Assembly: GCA_014377915.1 (NCBI GenBank)
Contig: JACMOT010000193.1
Span: 1 to 15,600 of the forward strand
Origin: Tardiphaga sp.
Lineage (GTDB): Bacteria; Pseudomonadota; Alphaproteobacteria; Rhizobiales; Xanthobacteraceae
DNA: 15,600 bases
Direction of reading: 5' to 3'
Under the pieces are notes generated by a model, which searched no databases, was not told where the DNA came from, and was given only the letters and a program-made list of their open reading frames with translations. The position numbers were made by a program, and so were the translations under genes. Positions 1 through 6,776 of this stretch are shown piece after piece (the first letter of the stretch is position 1; every line of letters begins with the position of its first letter).

Positions 1-402
1 ACGCCGCCGACCGCGGAACCCGACATCACCGTCAAATACGGCGTCATGCTCGGTCTGCCGGACGGCAATGGCGGATCGACCGCGTTGAGCAAGGCCGATC
101 TGGCGCCGCTGGACATCGTCGCCTTCCGGCGCCACCTGAAAACCTGTTCGAGACTACCAGCCGCGGTGATGCAGAACGACAAGGTGCGGATCGTGCTGCG
201 CGCCTTTCTGTCGCCGGCTGGCCGGCTGGTCACCGAGCCCAATCTGATCGAGGCCAGCGCCTCGGCCAAGGGTCCGCTGCTGATGCAGGCGGCGATGCGG
301 GCGCTGGAAGCGTGCCAGCCTTATGCGGTGCTGCCCGCCGACAAGTATAACGAGTGGAAGGTGCTCGATCTCGCCTTCACGCCGCAGGATTTTGCCGGTT
401 GA
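1..402 (+). CDS. TolA/TonB C-terminal domain protein, 3' part only
   Basis: The reading frame is open from the first base of the window to a TGA at 400-402, so the true start lies upstream; the ATG at 46 is internal. The visible 133 residues fit the TolA/TonB C-terminal fold: a predicted helix with a conserved Cys-x-x-x-Pro stretch (residues TCSRLP), a strand around KVRIVLRAFLSPAGRL, a helix with an Ala-rich MQAAMRALEAC segment, and the closing KYNEWKVLDLAFTP strand, which resembles the end of alphaproteobacterial TolA. Proteins with this domain sit in the periplasm, anchored in the inner membrane, and contact outer-membrane partners. The next gene is not tolB or pal, so this may be a paralogue rather than the tol-locus TolA. 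The last 26 bases overlap the convergent DUF599 gene. The fold call is fairly secure; TolA versus TonB is not resolved. Confidence 0.75.
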   Translation, partial: TPPTAEPDITVKYGVMLGLPDGNGGSTALSKADLAPLDIVAFRRHLKTCSRLPAAVMQNDKVRIVLRAFLSPAGRLVTEPNLIEASASAKGPLLMQAAMRALEACQPYAVLPADKYNEWKVLDLAFTPQDFAG

Positions 403-1096
403 CCGGCGCGTAGCCGGTCGGCGCCATCGCGCGCCAGGCGTTGGAAGCAAACTGCCGCCGCCAGGTCACGATCACCACCGCCGCGGTGGAGACCAAAAAC
501 ACCCACGGGCTGACGAACCAGCCGAGATAGCCGAGCGCGAAGAAGAATGCGCGCTGGCCGCGGTTGAACTGCCGCGCCGCGGCCCCGAACAGCCGGACCG
601 TGCGCAGCACATGCGCTTCGGCCTCCGGGGTGTCGCGCTGCGAGGCCAGCGGCATCGCGCCGATCAGGATTGCGACATAGTTGAACAACCGGTACGACCA
701 CGCGAATTTGAAAAACGCATAGACGAAGATCAGCAGTAGCCCCATGCATTTGATCTCCCACAGCGCCGGCGCGGCGCTGAAGCCGATCGGCAGGTTCTGC
801 AGCATCGGCATCACCTCGTTGGTGGCGCGCAGCAATGCCAGCGAGCCGCCGATCGCGATCAAGGTGGTCGAGGCGAACCAGGCGGTGCCGTTCTGCAGCG
901 AGGTCATGATGTGGGTATCGACGATCCGAGCCTCGCGCTCCAGCAGGCGTCGGATCCAGACTTCGCGGTAGACATTCATCCGCGCCGAAAGGCTGTCGCG
1001 CCCATAAGCGGTGTGCTCCAGCGTGATGGCGTAGGTGGTCCATTCCAGGATGAAGAACCCGACCGCAACAACGTCAATCAAGGAATAGTTGATCAT
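377..1096 (-). CDS. DUF599 family integral membrane protein
   Basis: This 239-residue protein has about four hydrophobic segments (roughly residues 5-24, 70-90, 112-133 and 185-211), as usual for the DUF599 family. Family-like stretches are the early YAITLEHT segment, RMNVYREVWIRRLLEREARIVD after helix 1, and a FNRGQRAFFFALGYLGW region before the last helix. No biochemical function is established for the family. I chose the ATG at 1094-1096 (MINYSLIDVV) because it puts a hydrophobic segment right after the start. The frame stays open upstream to 1246, but that extension would run into the divergent GST gene and reads as low-complexity, non-family sequence. The 3' end overlaps the convergent TolA-like gene by 26 bp. 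The product is an inner-membrane protein of unknown role. Confidence 0.85.
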   Translation of the reverse strand: MINYSLIDVVAVGFFILEWTTYAITLEHTAYGRDSLSARMNVYREVWIRRLLEREARIVDTHIMTSLQNGTAWFASTTLIAIGGSLALLRATNEVMPMLQNLPIGFSAAPALWEIKCMGLLLIFVYAFFKFAWSYRLFNYVAILIGAMPLASQRDTPEAEAHVLRTVRLFGAAARQFNRGQRAFFFALGYLGWFVSPWVFLVSTAAVVIVTWRRQFASNAWRAMAPTGYAPVNRQNPAA

Positions 1097-1114
1097 GCCA
1101 CACCTGCAGGAGAG

Positions 1115-1191
1115 GTTGCCACGTTGCCACGCATGCGGAGTCGCGGCAACCGGGATGCGCGCGGCTTGATTGCACCCGGGCATGCGTGGCA
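1115..1191. repeat. nested inverted and direct repeats in a divergent promoter spacer
   Basis: The spacer between the DUF599 start (1096) and the GST start (1218) holds a perfect 12-bp inverted repeat, TGCCACGCATGC at 1125-1136 and GCATGCGTGGCA at 1180-1191. An exact tandem direct repeat of GTTGCCAC lies at 1115-1122 and 1123-1130. A second inverted pair, GGTTGCC at 1114-1120 with GGCAACC at 1145-1151, overlaps these. The arrangement suggests an operator region serving both divergent genes, or a cruciform-prone spacer. The repeats are directly visible; the regulatory role is inferred. Confidence 0.6.
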
Positions 1192-1217
1192 CCCTGACGT
1201 CGCGCAGGGAGTGCTCT

Positions 1218-1874
1218 ATGTCGTTGACGCTGGTCATTGGTAACAAGAATTATTCGTCGTGGTCGATGCGGCCGTGGATCGCGATGAAAGCGAGTGGCAT
1301 CGCGTTCGAGGAAGTGATGATTCCGCTTTATACGGGCGCCGCCGACAAGCAGCGGCTTCTCGGTTTCAGCCCCTCCGGGAAGGTGCCAGCGCTGGTCGAT
1401 GGCGATGTGACGGTTTGGGATTCGCTGGCGATCATCGAATATTTGGCCGAAAAATTCCCCGACACCGGGCTGTGGCCGCAAGACCGCGCCAGTCGAGCGC
1501 ATGCCCGTGCGATTTCAGCGGAAATGCATTCCGGCTTCATGGCGCTGCGCAACGAATGCGGCATGAATTTGCATCGTTCGGCACGGGCCAAGGTACTATC
1601 CGTGGACGCGCAGGCCAACATCACGCGCATCCAGCAGATCTGGTCGGAGTGCCGGATGCGCTACGGCCGCGTCGGGCCCTATCTGTTTGGCCATTTCACC
1701 GCGGCGGACGCGATGTACGCGCCGGTGATCCAGCGGTTTCTGGGCTATTCCATCGATGTCACGCCAGAAGCGAGGGCATACATGGAGGCGATGCAGGTGC
1801 TGCCGGCATTCCGGCAATGGACGGCGGAAGGCCTTGCCGAAACGCTGGTGATCGAACGCCTTGAACAAGACTGA
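1218..1874 (+). CDS. glutathione S-transferase family protein
   Basis: This 218-residue cytosolic protein has the two-domain GST layout. The thioredoxin-like N-terminal domain (residues 1-80) opens with a strand and then NYSSWSMRPW (11-20), a serine-type active-site loop; Ser13 to Ser16 are the candidates for activating glutathione. GKVPAL supplies the cis-proline turn, and the following Asp-Ser (VWDSLAIIEYLAEKFP) is the usual contact with the glutathione gamma-glutamyl group. The all-helical C-terminal domain follows (about 90-215), with a DAMYAPV segment typical of the family. The ATG at 1218 was chosen because AGGGAG at 1206-1211 lies 6 bases upstream and the first strand begins immediately; the in-frame ATG at 1170 lacks this support and falls in the repeat-rich spacer. 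The substrate is unknown; detoxification or a maleylacetoacetate-isomerase-like activity is possible. Confidence 0.9.
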   Translation: MSLTLVIGNKNYSSWSMRPWIAMKASGIAFEEVMIPLYTGAADKQRLLGFSPSGKVPALVDGDVTVWDSLAIIEYLAEKFPDTGLWPQDRASRAHARAISAEMHSGFMALRNECGMNLHRSARAKVLSVDAQANITRIQQIWSECRMRYGRVGPYLFGHFTAADAMYAPVIQRFLGYSIDVTPEARAYMEAMQVLPAFRQWTAEGLAETLVIERLEQD

Positions 1875-1958
1875 TCCGGTCGGGCGTTGCCATAACAACC
1901 GCGCATTGCGGGCGCATGGTCGCCATCAATTCAAACTCACAGCAACAGGGACGGTTCG

Positions 1959-2918
1959 ATGAACTGGGCATGGGCATCCGGGCTCGAGCAACTTTGGCGA
2001 TCACCAGATTTCCCGGTCTGGCTGGCGCTGGGTGGCGCGCTGTTTTTTGGCTTGCTGGCGCTGGTTGCGCTGTTGCGCGCTGAAAAATCCGTCGCCAGCG
2101 GGGCGCTCGCCGTGATCGCGCTGCTGGCGATCGCGGTGGCCGCGGCGGCGACGATCCGCAGCCTGGAAGCCGGCGGTCAGGGTGGGGCGGCACCGACCGC
2201 AATGATGCCGCCGCCGCCGCGGGTCGCCGCGTCTTTGCCGGCGCTGGCTTGTCTTGACGATCTGGCCGGCGACGTCGTGCTGGCGGCCTGCGAAAAGGCA
2301 TTGTTCGGCTCCGCGGCGGCCGTGGCCGCGGCGGTGCCCGCGACCGCCGCGAAACTCGGCTGGCTGACCGCCTACGGCAATGTCGCCGCCGCCAACAAGG
2401 CCATGACGTCCGACCTGTTGGTGCTGCGCCACGCGCTGGAGCGGGACCGCTACGGGTTGATCGCCTATGTGCTGCAGATCCGCGATCGCTGCGATCCCGA
2501 CGAGTGTGCGGCCTATGCGGCGCTGACCGATCACCGGCAGATTGCCGCCAACATGGACGAGCGAACTTTTGACGGTCTGGTGACCCGTTACGCCGCGGTC
2601 TGGAATGCGTCCCCGCCAGTCAGCGGCGCGGGCGGTCTGCCGGTGTCGGTTCCGACCGGCAAGCCGACCACTGCCGATTTTCCCTCGGCGGCGTCGATAC
2701 CCCCGGTCAACATCATGACTCCGGAGCCGGTGACGCCAGCGCGGCCACCGGCGGCCGCCAACGCCCAGGCGCCGCGTCCCGCGGTGACCGCCGCTCCCGC
2801 GACGACGACCGCGCCCGCGCCAAAGAAACCCGCCGTGCCTAAAGCGGCCCGTCCACAGGCAGCGGCGCCCTCGGGGCCGGTTCAGCTTGCGCCAATCGCG
2901 TCCGACCCCGATAACTGA
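1959..2918 (+). CDS. hypothetical membrane protein with Pro/Ala-rich tail
   Basis: I do not recognise a named family. The 319-residue product starts with a short N-terminal stretch and then two hydrophobic helices (about residues 19-40 and 47-66) joined by a short charged turn (RAEKS). A Pro-rich hinge (84-89) leads to a folded-looking segment (about 95-215) with four cysteines, at 98, 111, 178 and 183, the last two within RCDPDEC. These could form disulfides if the domain is periplasmic, as the topology suggests. Residues 216-319 are low-complexity Pro, Ala and Thr with a basic KKPAVPKAARP patch, a likely disordered or wall-spanning tail. A GGGACGG Shine-Dalgarno-like stretch lies just upstream. 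The gene follows GST in the same direction after an 84-bp gap and precedes DUF1489 by 39 bp. Function unknown; an envelope role is only a guess. Confidence 0.75.
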   Translation: MNWAWASGLEQLWRSPDFPVWLALGGALFFGLLALVALLRAEKSVASGALAVIALLAIAVAAAATIRSLEAGGQGGAAPTAMMPPPPRVAASLPALACLDDLAGDVVLAACEKALFGSAAAVAAAVPATAAKLGWLTAYGNVAAANKAMTSDLLVLRHALERDRYGLIAYVLQIRDRCDPDECAAYAALTDHRQIAANMDERTFDGLVTRYAAVWNASPPVSGAGGLPVSVPTGKPTTADFPSAASIPPVNIMTPEPVTPARPPAAANAQAPRPAVTAAPATTTAPAPKKPAVPKAARPQAAAPSGPVQLAPIASDPDN

Positions 2919-2957
2919 GCTCTTGTAATTTCCCGCCGCGATGCCGACTTCGGAACC

Positions 2958-3395
2958 ATGGCCTTACATCTGATCAAACTTGCCGTCGGCTGCGAATCCA
3001 TCAAGGAATTCAAGGGCTGGATCGCGGATCGCATCGCCGCGGCGAAACGGCGGGGTGAACCGCCGCAACACAACCACATTACCCGCATGGTGCCGAAGCG
3101 TGACGCCGAGCTGCTCGACGGCGGGTCGCTGTATTGGGTGATCAAGGGTGAGATCGCGGTGCGCGAGAAGCTGCTGGCGATCGAGCCGTTCCGCGACCAG
3201 GACGGCATCAACCGCTGCCGGCTGGTGCTGCAGCCCAAGGTGTTCATGGTGTCGCCGCGTCCGCTGCGGCCGTTCCAGGGCTGGCGTTACCTGACCGACA
3301 GCGATGCGCCGGCCGATCTCGGCAAGGCCGCGGCCTCGATCGAGGCAATGCCCGAGCCGATGCGCCGCGAACTGCGCGAACTGGGCCTGTTGTAG
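2958..3395 (+). CDS. DUF1489 family protein
   Basis: The 145-residue protein matches the alphaproteobacterial DUF1489 family in length and layout. Recognisable stretches are the opening LHLIKLAVGCES, the RMVPKR segment near residue 45, GGSLYWVIKGEI near 54-65, a basic CRLVLQPK strand, and a Pro/Arg-rich VSPRPLRPFQGWRYL block. The C-terminus is a Leu/Arg/Glu-rich helix (RRELRELGLL). There is no signal peptide or membrane helix, so a cytosolic location is expected. The family has no established function that I can name; the SLYWVIKG and QPKVFMVSPRPLRPFQGWRYL blocks look like a compact alpha/beta fold. The ATG at 2958 lies 39 bp after the preceding gene, so co-transcription is possible. The gene ends just before the palindromic repeat that separates it from convergent panC. 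Confidence 0.85.
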   Translation: MALHLIKLAVGCESIKEFKGWIADRIAAAKRRGEPPQHNHITRMVPKRDAELLDGGSLYWVIKGEIAVREKLLAIEPFRDQDGINRCRLVLQPKVFMVSPRPLRPFQGWRYLTDSDAPADLGKAAASIEAMPEPMRRELRELGLL

Positions 3396-3406
3396 CGAAC
3401 ATTTAT

Positions 3407-3540
3407 GTTGCCCCGGACGCGACGCAATACGAAGTATTGCCTCGCAGAGCCGCCGTCGCGGGCGACGGCGCTTCGGGCGATCCCGGCTCTGCGCAGCAGC
3501 GTTAAGGACGCTGCAGGGCGTCCGGGACACGGGTAGCAAC
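3407..3540. repeat. multi-branch palindromic intergenic repeat (cloverleaf-like)
   Basis: This 134-bp element can fold as one closed multi-stem structure. Outer stems are GTTGC 3407-3411 with GCAAC 3536-3540, and CCCGGACGC 3412-3420 with GCGTCCGGG 3518-3526. Enclosed hairpins are GCAATAC/GTATTGC (3424-3440, loop GAA), CGCAGAGCCG/CGGCTCTGCG (3443-3452 with 3484-3493) carrying an inner CCGTCG/CGACGG stem (3453-3468), and GCAGCGT/ACGCTGC (3496-3514, loop TAAGG). All stems are perfect. The CCCGGACGC ends and the CGCAGAGCCGG core resemble dispersed intergenic repeats that I recall from Bradyrhizobium and Rhodopseudomonas genomes. It fills the gap between two convergent genes, where it may act as a bidirectional terminator. 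Its copy number cannot be judged from one window. Confidence 0.8.
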
Positions 3541-4392
3541 TCACACCCCGATATTGTCGATCAGCCTGGTATTGCCGATGCGGGCCGCGACCAATAGACG
3601 GACCGGCCCATCCTTCAGGCTGGTAACCGGCGCCAGCGATTCCGCATGGCGGGCCTCGAAATAATCCACGGCAAAGCCGGCCACGGTGATCCGCGCGGCG
3701 CCGTCGGTCATCGCGGCTGTCATGTCGTCGCCAGCGCGCAGCCGTTTCGCCGCCTCCTTCATCGCCCGGTACAATACCGGCGCCGTGGCGCGATCCTCTG
3801 GCGACAGATAGACATTACGTGACGACATGGCGAGGCCGTCGCGTTCGCGCACCGTGGTGGCGCCGGTCACCTTGACGCCGAGATCGAGATCCCGCGCCAT
3901 CCGGGTAACGACCTTCAGCTGCTGGAAATCCTTCTCCCCGAAGAACGCGAAGTCGGGCCGCGTCTGGGTAAAAAGCTTTCCAACGACGGTCGTGACGCCG
4001 CCGAAAAATTGCGGACGGAAACGGTCTTCCAGTCCGGCGGTGGCCGGCCCGCCAGTAAGGATCTGCGTCGCGAAGCCGTCGGGATACATGGTTTTGACGT
4101 CGGGATTCCAGATCAGGTCGACGCCGGCGGCGGTAAGTTTGGCGACATCACCCTTCCAGGTACGCGGATAGGAGCCGAAATCCTCGGTCGGGGCGAATTG
4201 CGCCGGATTGACGAAGATCGACACGATCACCTTGCCGGCACGGCGCTGCGCCAGCCGGACCAACGAGACGTGGCCGTCATGCAGCGCGCCCATCGTCGGT
4301 ACCAGCGCGACGGTGGCCTTGCGGGCGCGCAACCCATCCAGCGCTCGGCGCAGGGCAGGGAGCGTGCGGGCAATCATCGGAGGTCGGGGCAT
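3541..4392 (-). CDS. panC: pantothenate synthetase (pantoate--beta-alanine ligase)
   Basis: This 283-residue cytosolic enzyme condenses pantoate with beta-alanine using ATP, through a pantoyl-adenylate intermediate, the last step of pantothenate (CoA precursor) synthesis. Visible signatures are the HIGH-like [10 protein letters not shown] at 32-41 (His38 and His41 bind ATP), the pantoate-binding [13 protein letters not shown] at 60-72, the FGEKDFQQL block at 151-159, and the KMSKS-like MSSRN at 189-193. The length fits the family. I chose the ATG at 4390-4392 ([10 protein letters not shown]); a second ATG at 4375-4377 is also possible, and neither has a strong Shine-Dalgarno. The frame stays open upstream to 5106, but that part is antisense to mipZ. 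panB is not adjacent here. The stop codon abuts the palindromic repeat directly. Confidence 0.95.
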   Translation of the reverse strand: MPRPPMIARTLPALRRALDGLRARKATVALVPTMGALHDGHVSLVRLAQRRAGKVIVSIFVNPAQFAPTEDFGSYPRTWKGDVAKLTAAGVDLIWNPDVKTMYPDGFATQILTGGPATAGLEDRFRPQFFGGVTTVVGKLFTQTRPDFAFFGEKDFQQLKVVTRMARDLDLGVKVTGATTVRERDGLAMSSRNVYLSPEDRATAPVLYRAMKEAAKRLRAGDDMTAAMTDGAARITVAGFAVDYFEARHAESLAPVTSLKDGPVRLLVAARIGNTRLIDNIGV

Positions 4393-4583
4393 CGCAGCTC
4401 GATGTTCGGTTAAGGGCAAATCCGGGTCTTGCTTACCAAAGCTGGCGCGGCGATGCCAACTGGCGGGGTTCCGGGATGCCGCGCAATGGCCGGGATTCAT
4501 CATTAAGCGCGCCGGATCGTAGTGGGCCCCGTCCGGGACAGCATTTCGCTTGACCGCGGCCGCCGCCGATTTGAAGATCAATC

Positions 4584-4589
4584 GGAGGA
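4584..4589 (+). promoter_or_regulatory. ribosome binding site fixing the mipZ start
   Basis: GGAGGA lies 7 bases before the ATG at 4597. It supports that start over the ATG at 4522, which would add 25 residues rich in Arg and Asp that are unlike MipZ N-termini. Confidence 0.7.
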
Positions 4590-4596
4590 TCGATCC

Positions 4597-5520
4597 ATGT
4601 TGATGCAGACCAGTCGGGGCCAGTCGGGCGCCGCGCATGTCATCGTGCTGGGCAATGAAAAGGGCGGGTCGGGCAAATCGACCACCGCGCTTCACATCGT
4701 CGTGGCTTTGCTGAAGGCTGGCCAGCGCGTCGCCACCATCGATCTGGATTGCCGCCAACAGAGTCTCACGCGCTATATCGGCAACCGCCAGGCCTGGGCG
4801 CAGCGTTCGGGCGTGGAGTTGGAAGCGCCGTCGCATTGCTGCCTCACGCTCGGCACCGCGATGCAGATCGCCGACAATGAAGCGACCGAGCTCGAGCAGT
4901 TCGCCGGTGCTGTCAGCGCCGTGGAGCGGACGCATGATTTCATCGTCATCGATACGCCGGGCACCGACAGCTATCTGATGCGGCTGGCGCATGCGATGGC
5001 TGATACGCTGGTAACGCCGATCAATGACAGCTTTCTCGATTTTGATGTGCTTGGGACCGTCGACGCTGCCACCTATTCCGTGACCGGCGAAAGCCATTAC
5101 GCGCAAATGGTGCGCGCGGCGCGGCGCCAGCGCCGCCAGGTCGACGGCGCCAGCACCGACTGGATCGTGGTGCGCAACCGGCTATCGATGGCCGGCTCCC
5201 GCAACAAGATGCTGGTCGCCGGCGTACTCGACCAGCTTTCCCTGCAGCTTGGTTTTCGCGCGGTCGACGGGCTTGCCGAACGGGTGATGTATCGCGAGTT
5301 CTTTCCGCGCGGCCTGACGGCGCTCGATGACCTCAATGAGGTGACTCTGGGCCGGCGTCCGAGCATGGGCCATGTCACCGCGCGCGAGGAGGTGACCGAA
5401 TTGCTCCGCAAGCTGAAATTGCCGCTCGATGAACGCGGCCGGCGTCGCGCCGCCAACCGCGCCGAATGGTTTTCACAGGTCGACAAGCCGCTCGAAGTCC
5501 ACGACATCCTCGGCGCCTGA
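4597..5520 (+). CDS. mipZ: division-site positioning ParA-like ATPase MipZ
   Basis: This 307-residue P-loop ATPase fits MipZ, the alphaproteobacterial protein that binds ParB near the poles and forms a gradient that blocks FtsZ assembly away from midcell. Seen here: [19 protein letters not shown], with the deviant Walker A KGGSGKST at 22-29 including the signature lysine; [14 protein letters not shown] (Walker A', 48-61) with the Arg-Gln pair typical of Mip[12 protein letters not shown] (Walker B region, 115-125); [17 protein letters not shown] (140-156), close to the MipZ consensus; WIVVRNRLS; and [21 protein letters not shown] sequence near the C-terminal third. The NDSFLDFD block and the length separate it from ordinary chromosomal ParA and from MinD. 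The gene is transcribed divergently from panC and has its own Shine-Dalgarno. No parB is in view. Confidence 0.93.
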   Translation: MLMQTSRGQSGAAHVIVLGNEKGGSGKSTTALHIVVALLKAGQRVATIDLDCRQQSLTRYIGNRQAWAQRSGVELEAPSHCCLTLGTAMQIADNEATELEQFAGAVSAVERTHDFIVIDTPGTDSYLMRLAHAMADTLVTPINDSFLDFDVLGTVDAATYSVTGESHYAQMVRAARRQRRQVDGASTDWIVVRNRLSMAGSRNKMLVAGVLDQLSLQLGFRAVDGLAERVMYREFFPRGLTALDDLNEVTLGRRPSMGHVTAREEVTELLRKLKLPLDERGRRRAANRAEWFSQVDKPLEVHDILGA

Positions 5521-5687
5521 GTCGGCTAGCACCGCTACCATCCGATTCCGCCGGGAACGAGCGGTGATTCCAGACGTTGATTTCGAACGCCCAGGCGGAT
5601 GACTTTGAAATTCGGTTCTCTTGCGTAAATCGCTTAAATTTCGCCCTATCGGAGTACGGCTTTCTTGAGCAACTGCACAATTAACGG

Positions 5688-5700
5688 GTGCGGCGCACAA
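5688..5700. promoter_or_regulatory. PhaR/AniA-like operator candidate upstream of the hydrolase
   Basis: GTGCGGCGCACAA differs at one central base from GTGCGTCGCACAA upstream of the phasin gene in this window. TGCGGCGCACAA matches at every position the degenerate consensus TGCRNYGCASMA that I recall, unverified, for PHB regulators of the PhaR/AniA type in Rhizobiales. A further half-site-like CTGCACAA lies at 5673-5680. The site ends 126 bp before the hydrolase start. Confidence 0.45.
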
Positions 5701-5734
5701 TGTTATGGCGGTGAAATCACATTATTTGACCTTT

Positions 5735-5754
5735 ATGTCACCACGCTGTGACAT
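5735..5754. promoter_or_regulatory. 20-bp inverted repeat, operator candidate
   Basis: ATGTCAC at 5735-5741 and GTGACAT at 5748-5754 form a perfect 7-bp inverted repeat with a 6-base spacer. It begins 3 bases after a TTGACC hexamer and lies 72 bp before the hydrolase start. The spacing suits a dimeric helix-turn-helix regulator; I cannot name it. Confidence 0.45.
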
Positions 5755-5826
5755 GTATGCTGGACAAGGGCGCGGGACGAATTCGATCTAGAAAACTGCA
5801 TCCGGCTCCGGCCGACAGGGACGAAC

Positions 5827-6705
5827 ATGAAACGCGGAATACTCATCCTGCTTTCGGTTTGCGTGCTCGCCACCGCCGCGTATTTCACCGCGAGCAAGTG
5901 GGCGATCCGGCATGAGACGCTGACGTTCTTCGATGCTGCCCGCAATCGTCCGGTGCAGGTCGATGTCGCCGTTCGTCGCGACAAGGAAATGCAGGCCAAT
6001 GCCGGTATGATTACCCTGCCGGTCGCCGTGCTGAACCATGGCAACACCGTCAAGTTTACCGAGTACTCCTTCCTCGCCAACGTGTTCGCGGCACGCGGCT
6101 ACATGGCTGTCAGCATCCAGCACGATCTGGATTCCGACGCGCCGCTGGTCACCAAGGTCGGCGAGCTCTATGTCGGCCGTCTGCCGGTCTATCAGCGTGG
6201 CGTGGAGAACATCCTGTTCGCGATCAAGCAGTTGAAGTCAATCCAGCCGAATTCCGATTATGACCGTCTGACCATGGTCGGCCATTCCAATGGCGGCGAC
6301 ATCTCGATGTACTTCGCCAAGATGCATCCGGAAGAGGTGAAGAAGGTCGTGACGCTGGATAATCTGCGCGTGCCTTTCATGACCGACGGCAAGTTCAAGA
6401 TTCTGTCGTTCCGTTCCCAGGATGCCGTCTTCAAGCCCGATCCCGGCGTCGTCCCGGATGACGAGATCTGTGAAAAGGCTGGCATCACGGTGGTCAACAC
6501 CGGCGCCCAGCATACCGACCTGAGCGATCGTGGTCCCGATACGCTGAAGACAAAAATCCAGGGTCTGCTCGACAAATTCCTTGACGAAGACAGTGATCTG
6601 TCGACGGTCGCCGGCAGGCCGAAAATCATCCAGACGCCGTCGCCGCAGAGCAAGGTCGATGTGCCGCAGGGCAAGGTCGCGCAATATACGCCAAGCGTGA
6701 ACTGA
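5827..6705 (+). CDS. exported or membrane-anchored alpha/beta hydrolase
   Basis: The 292-residue product starts with a positively charged Lys-Arg and a hydrophobic stretch (about residues 4-27), a signal peptide or N-terminal anchor; there is no proper lipobox because Val precedes Cys12. An alpha/beta hydrolase core follows: the oxyanion-type LNHGN at 69-73, the nucleophile elbow GHSNGG at 152-157 (Ser154), a candidate acid Asp178 in TLDNL, and the likely catalytic His229 in QHTDLSDRG. The last 40 residues are a Pro/Gln/Lys-rich tail. Such enzymes hydrolyse esters, lactones or amides; the substrate is unknown. The arrangement resembles periplasmic dienelactone-hydrolase or lipase-like proteins. 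The gene has its own upstream region with two palindromes, one shared with the phasin promoter, so a link to polyhydroxybutyrate or oligomer metabolism is possible but unproven. Confidence 0.85.
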   Translation: MKRGILILLSVCVLATAAYFTASKWAIRHETLTFFDAARNRPVQVDVAVRRDKEMQANAGMITLPVAVLNHGNTVKFTEYSFLANVFAARGYMAVSIQHDLDSDAPLVTKVGELYVGRLPVYQRGVENILFAIKQLKSIQPNSDYDRLTMVGHSNGGDISMYFAKMHPEEVKKVVTLDNLRVPFMTDGKFKILSFRSQDAVFKPDPGVVPDDEICEKAGITVVNTGAQHTDLSDRGPDTLKTKIQGLLDKFLDEDSDLSTVAGRPKIIQTPSPQSKVDVPQGKVAQYTPSVN

Positions 6706-6776
6706 GCCCAAGGGGCCCAGATTGACCACACTGGGTACAATCTCCACATAGGGTTCGCATCACATAGCGAGCTTCC

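Larger units (their letters stand above)
5521..5826. other. intergenic regulatory gap between mipZ and the hydrolase gene
   Basis: No convincing gene is present in this 306-bp stretch. It holds a weak hairpin just after mipZ (CACCGCT 5530-5536 with AGCGGTG 5560-5566, 23-base loop, no T tract). It then turns AT-richer (about 5600-5760), as expected of a promoter region for the hydrolase. Two palindromic sites, listed separately, lie at 5689-5700 and 5735-5754. A TTGACC hexamer at 5726-5731 could be a -35, but no good -10 sits 16-18 bases downstream; TATGCT at 5756-5761 is too far. GGGACG just before the ATG at 5827 is the likely ribosome binding site. Confidence 0.6.

Noticed and set aside
1097..1246. 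50-codon N-terminal extension of the DUF599 gene
   Set aside because: It would overlap the GST start and the repeat-rich divergent spacer; the family-like sequence begins at the ATG at 1096.
4393..5106. 238-codon upstream extension of the panC frame
   Set aside because: It is antisense to mipZ and carries no domain; PanC is complete at 283 residues from 4392.
6716..6735. Short inverted repeat CCCAG/CTGGG after the hydrolase gene
   Set aside because: Five-base arms with a 10-base loop and no T tract; too weak to call a terminator.
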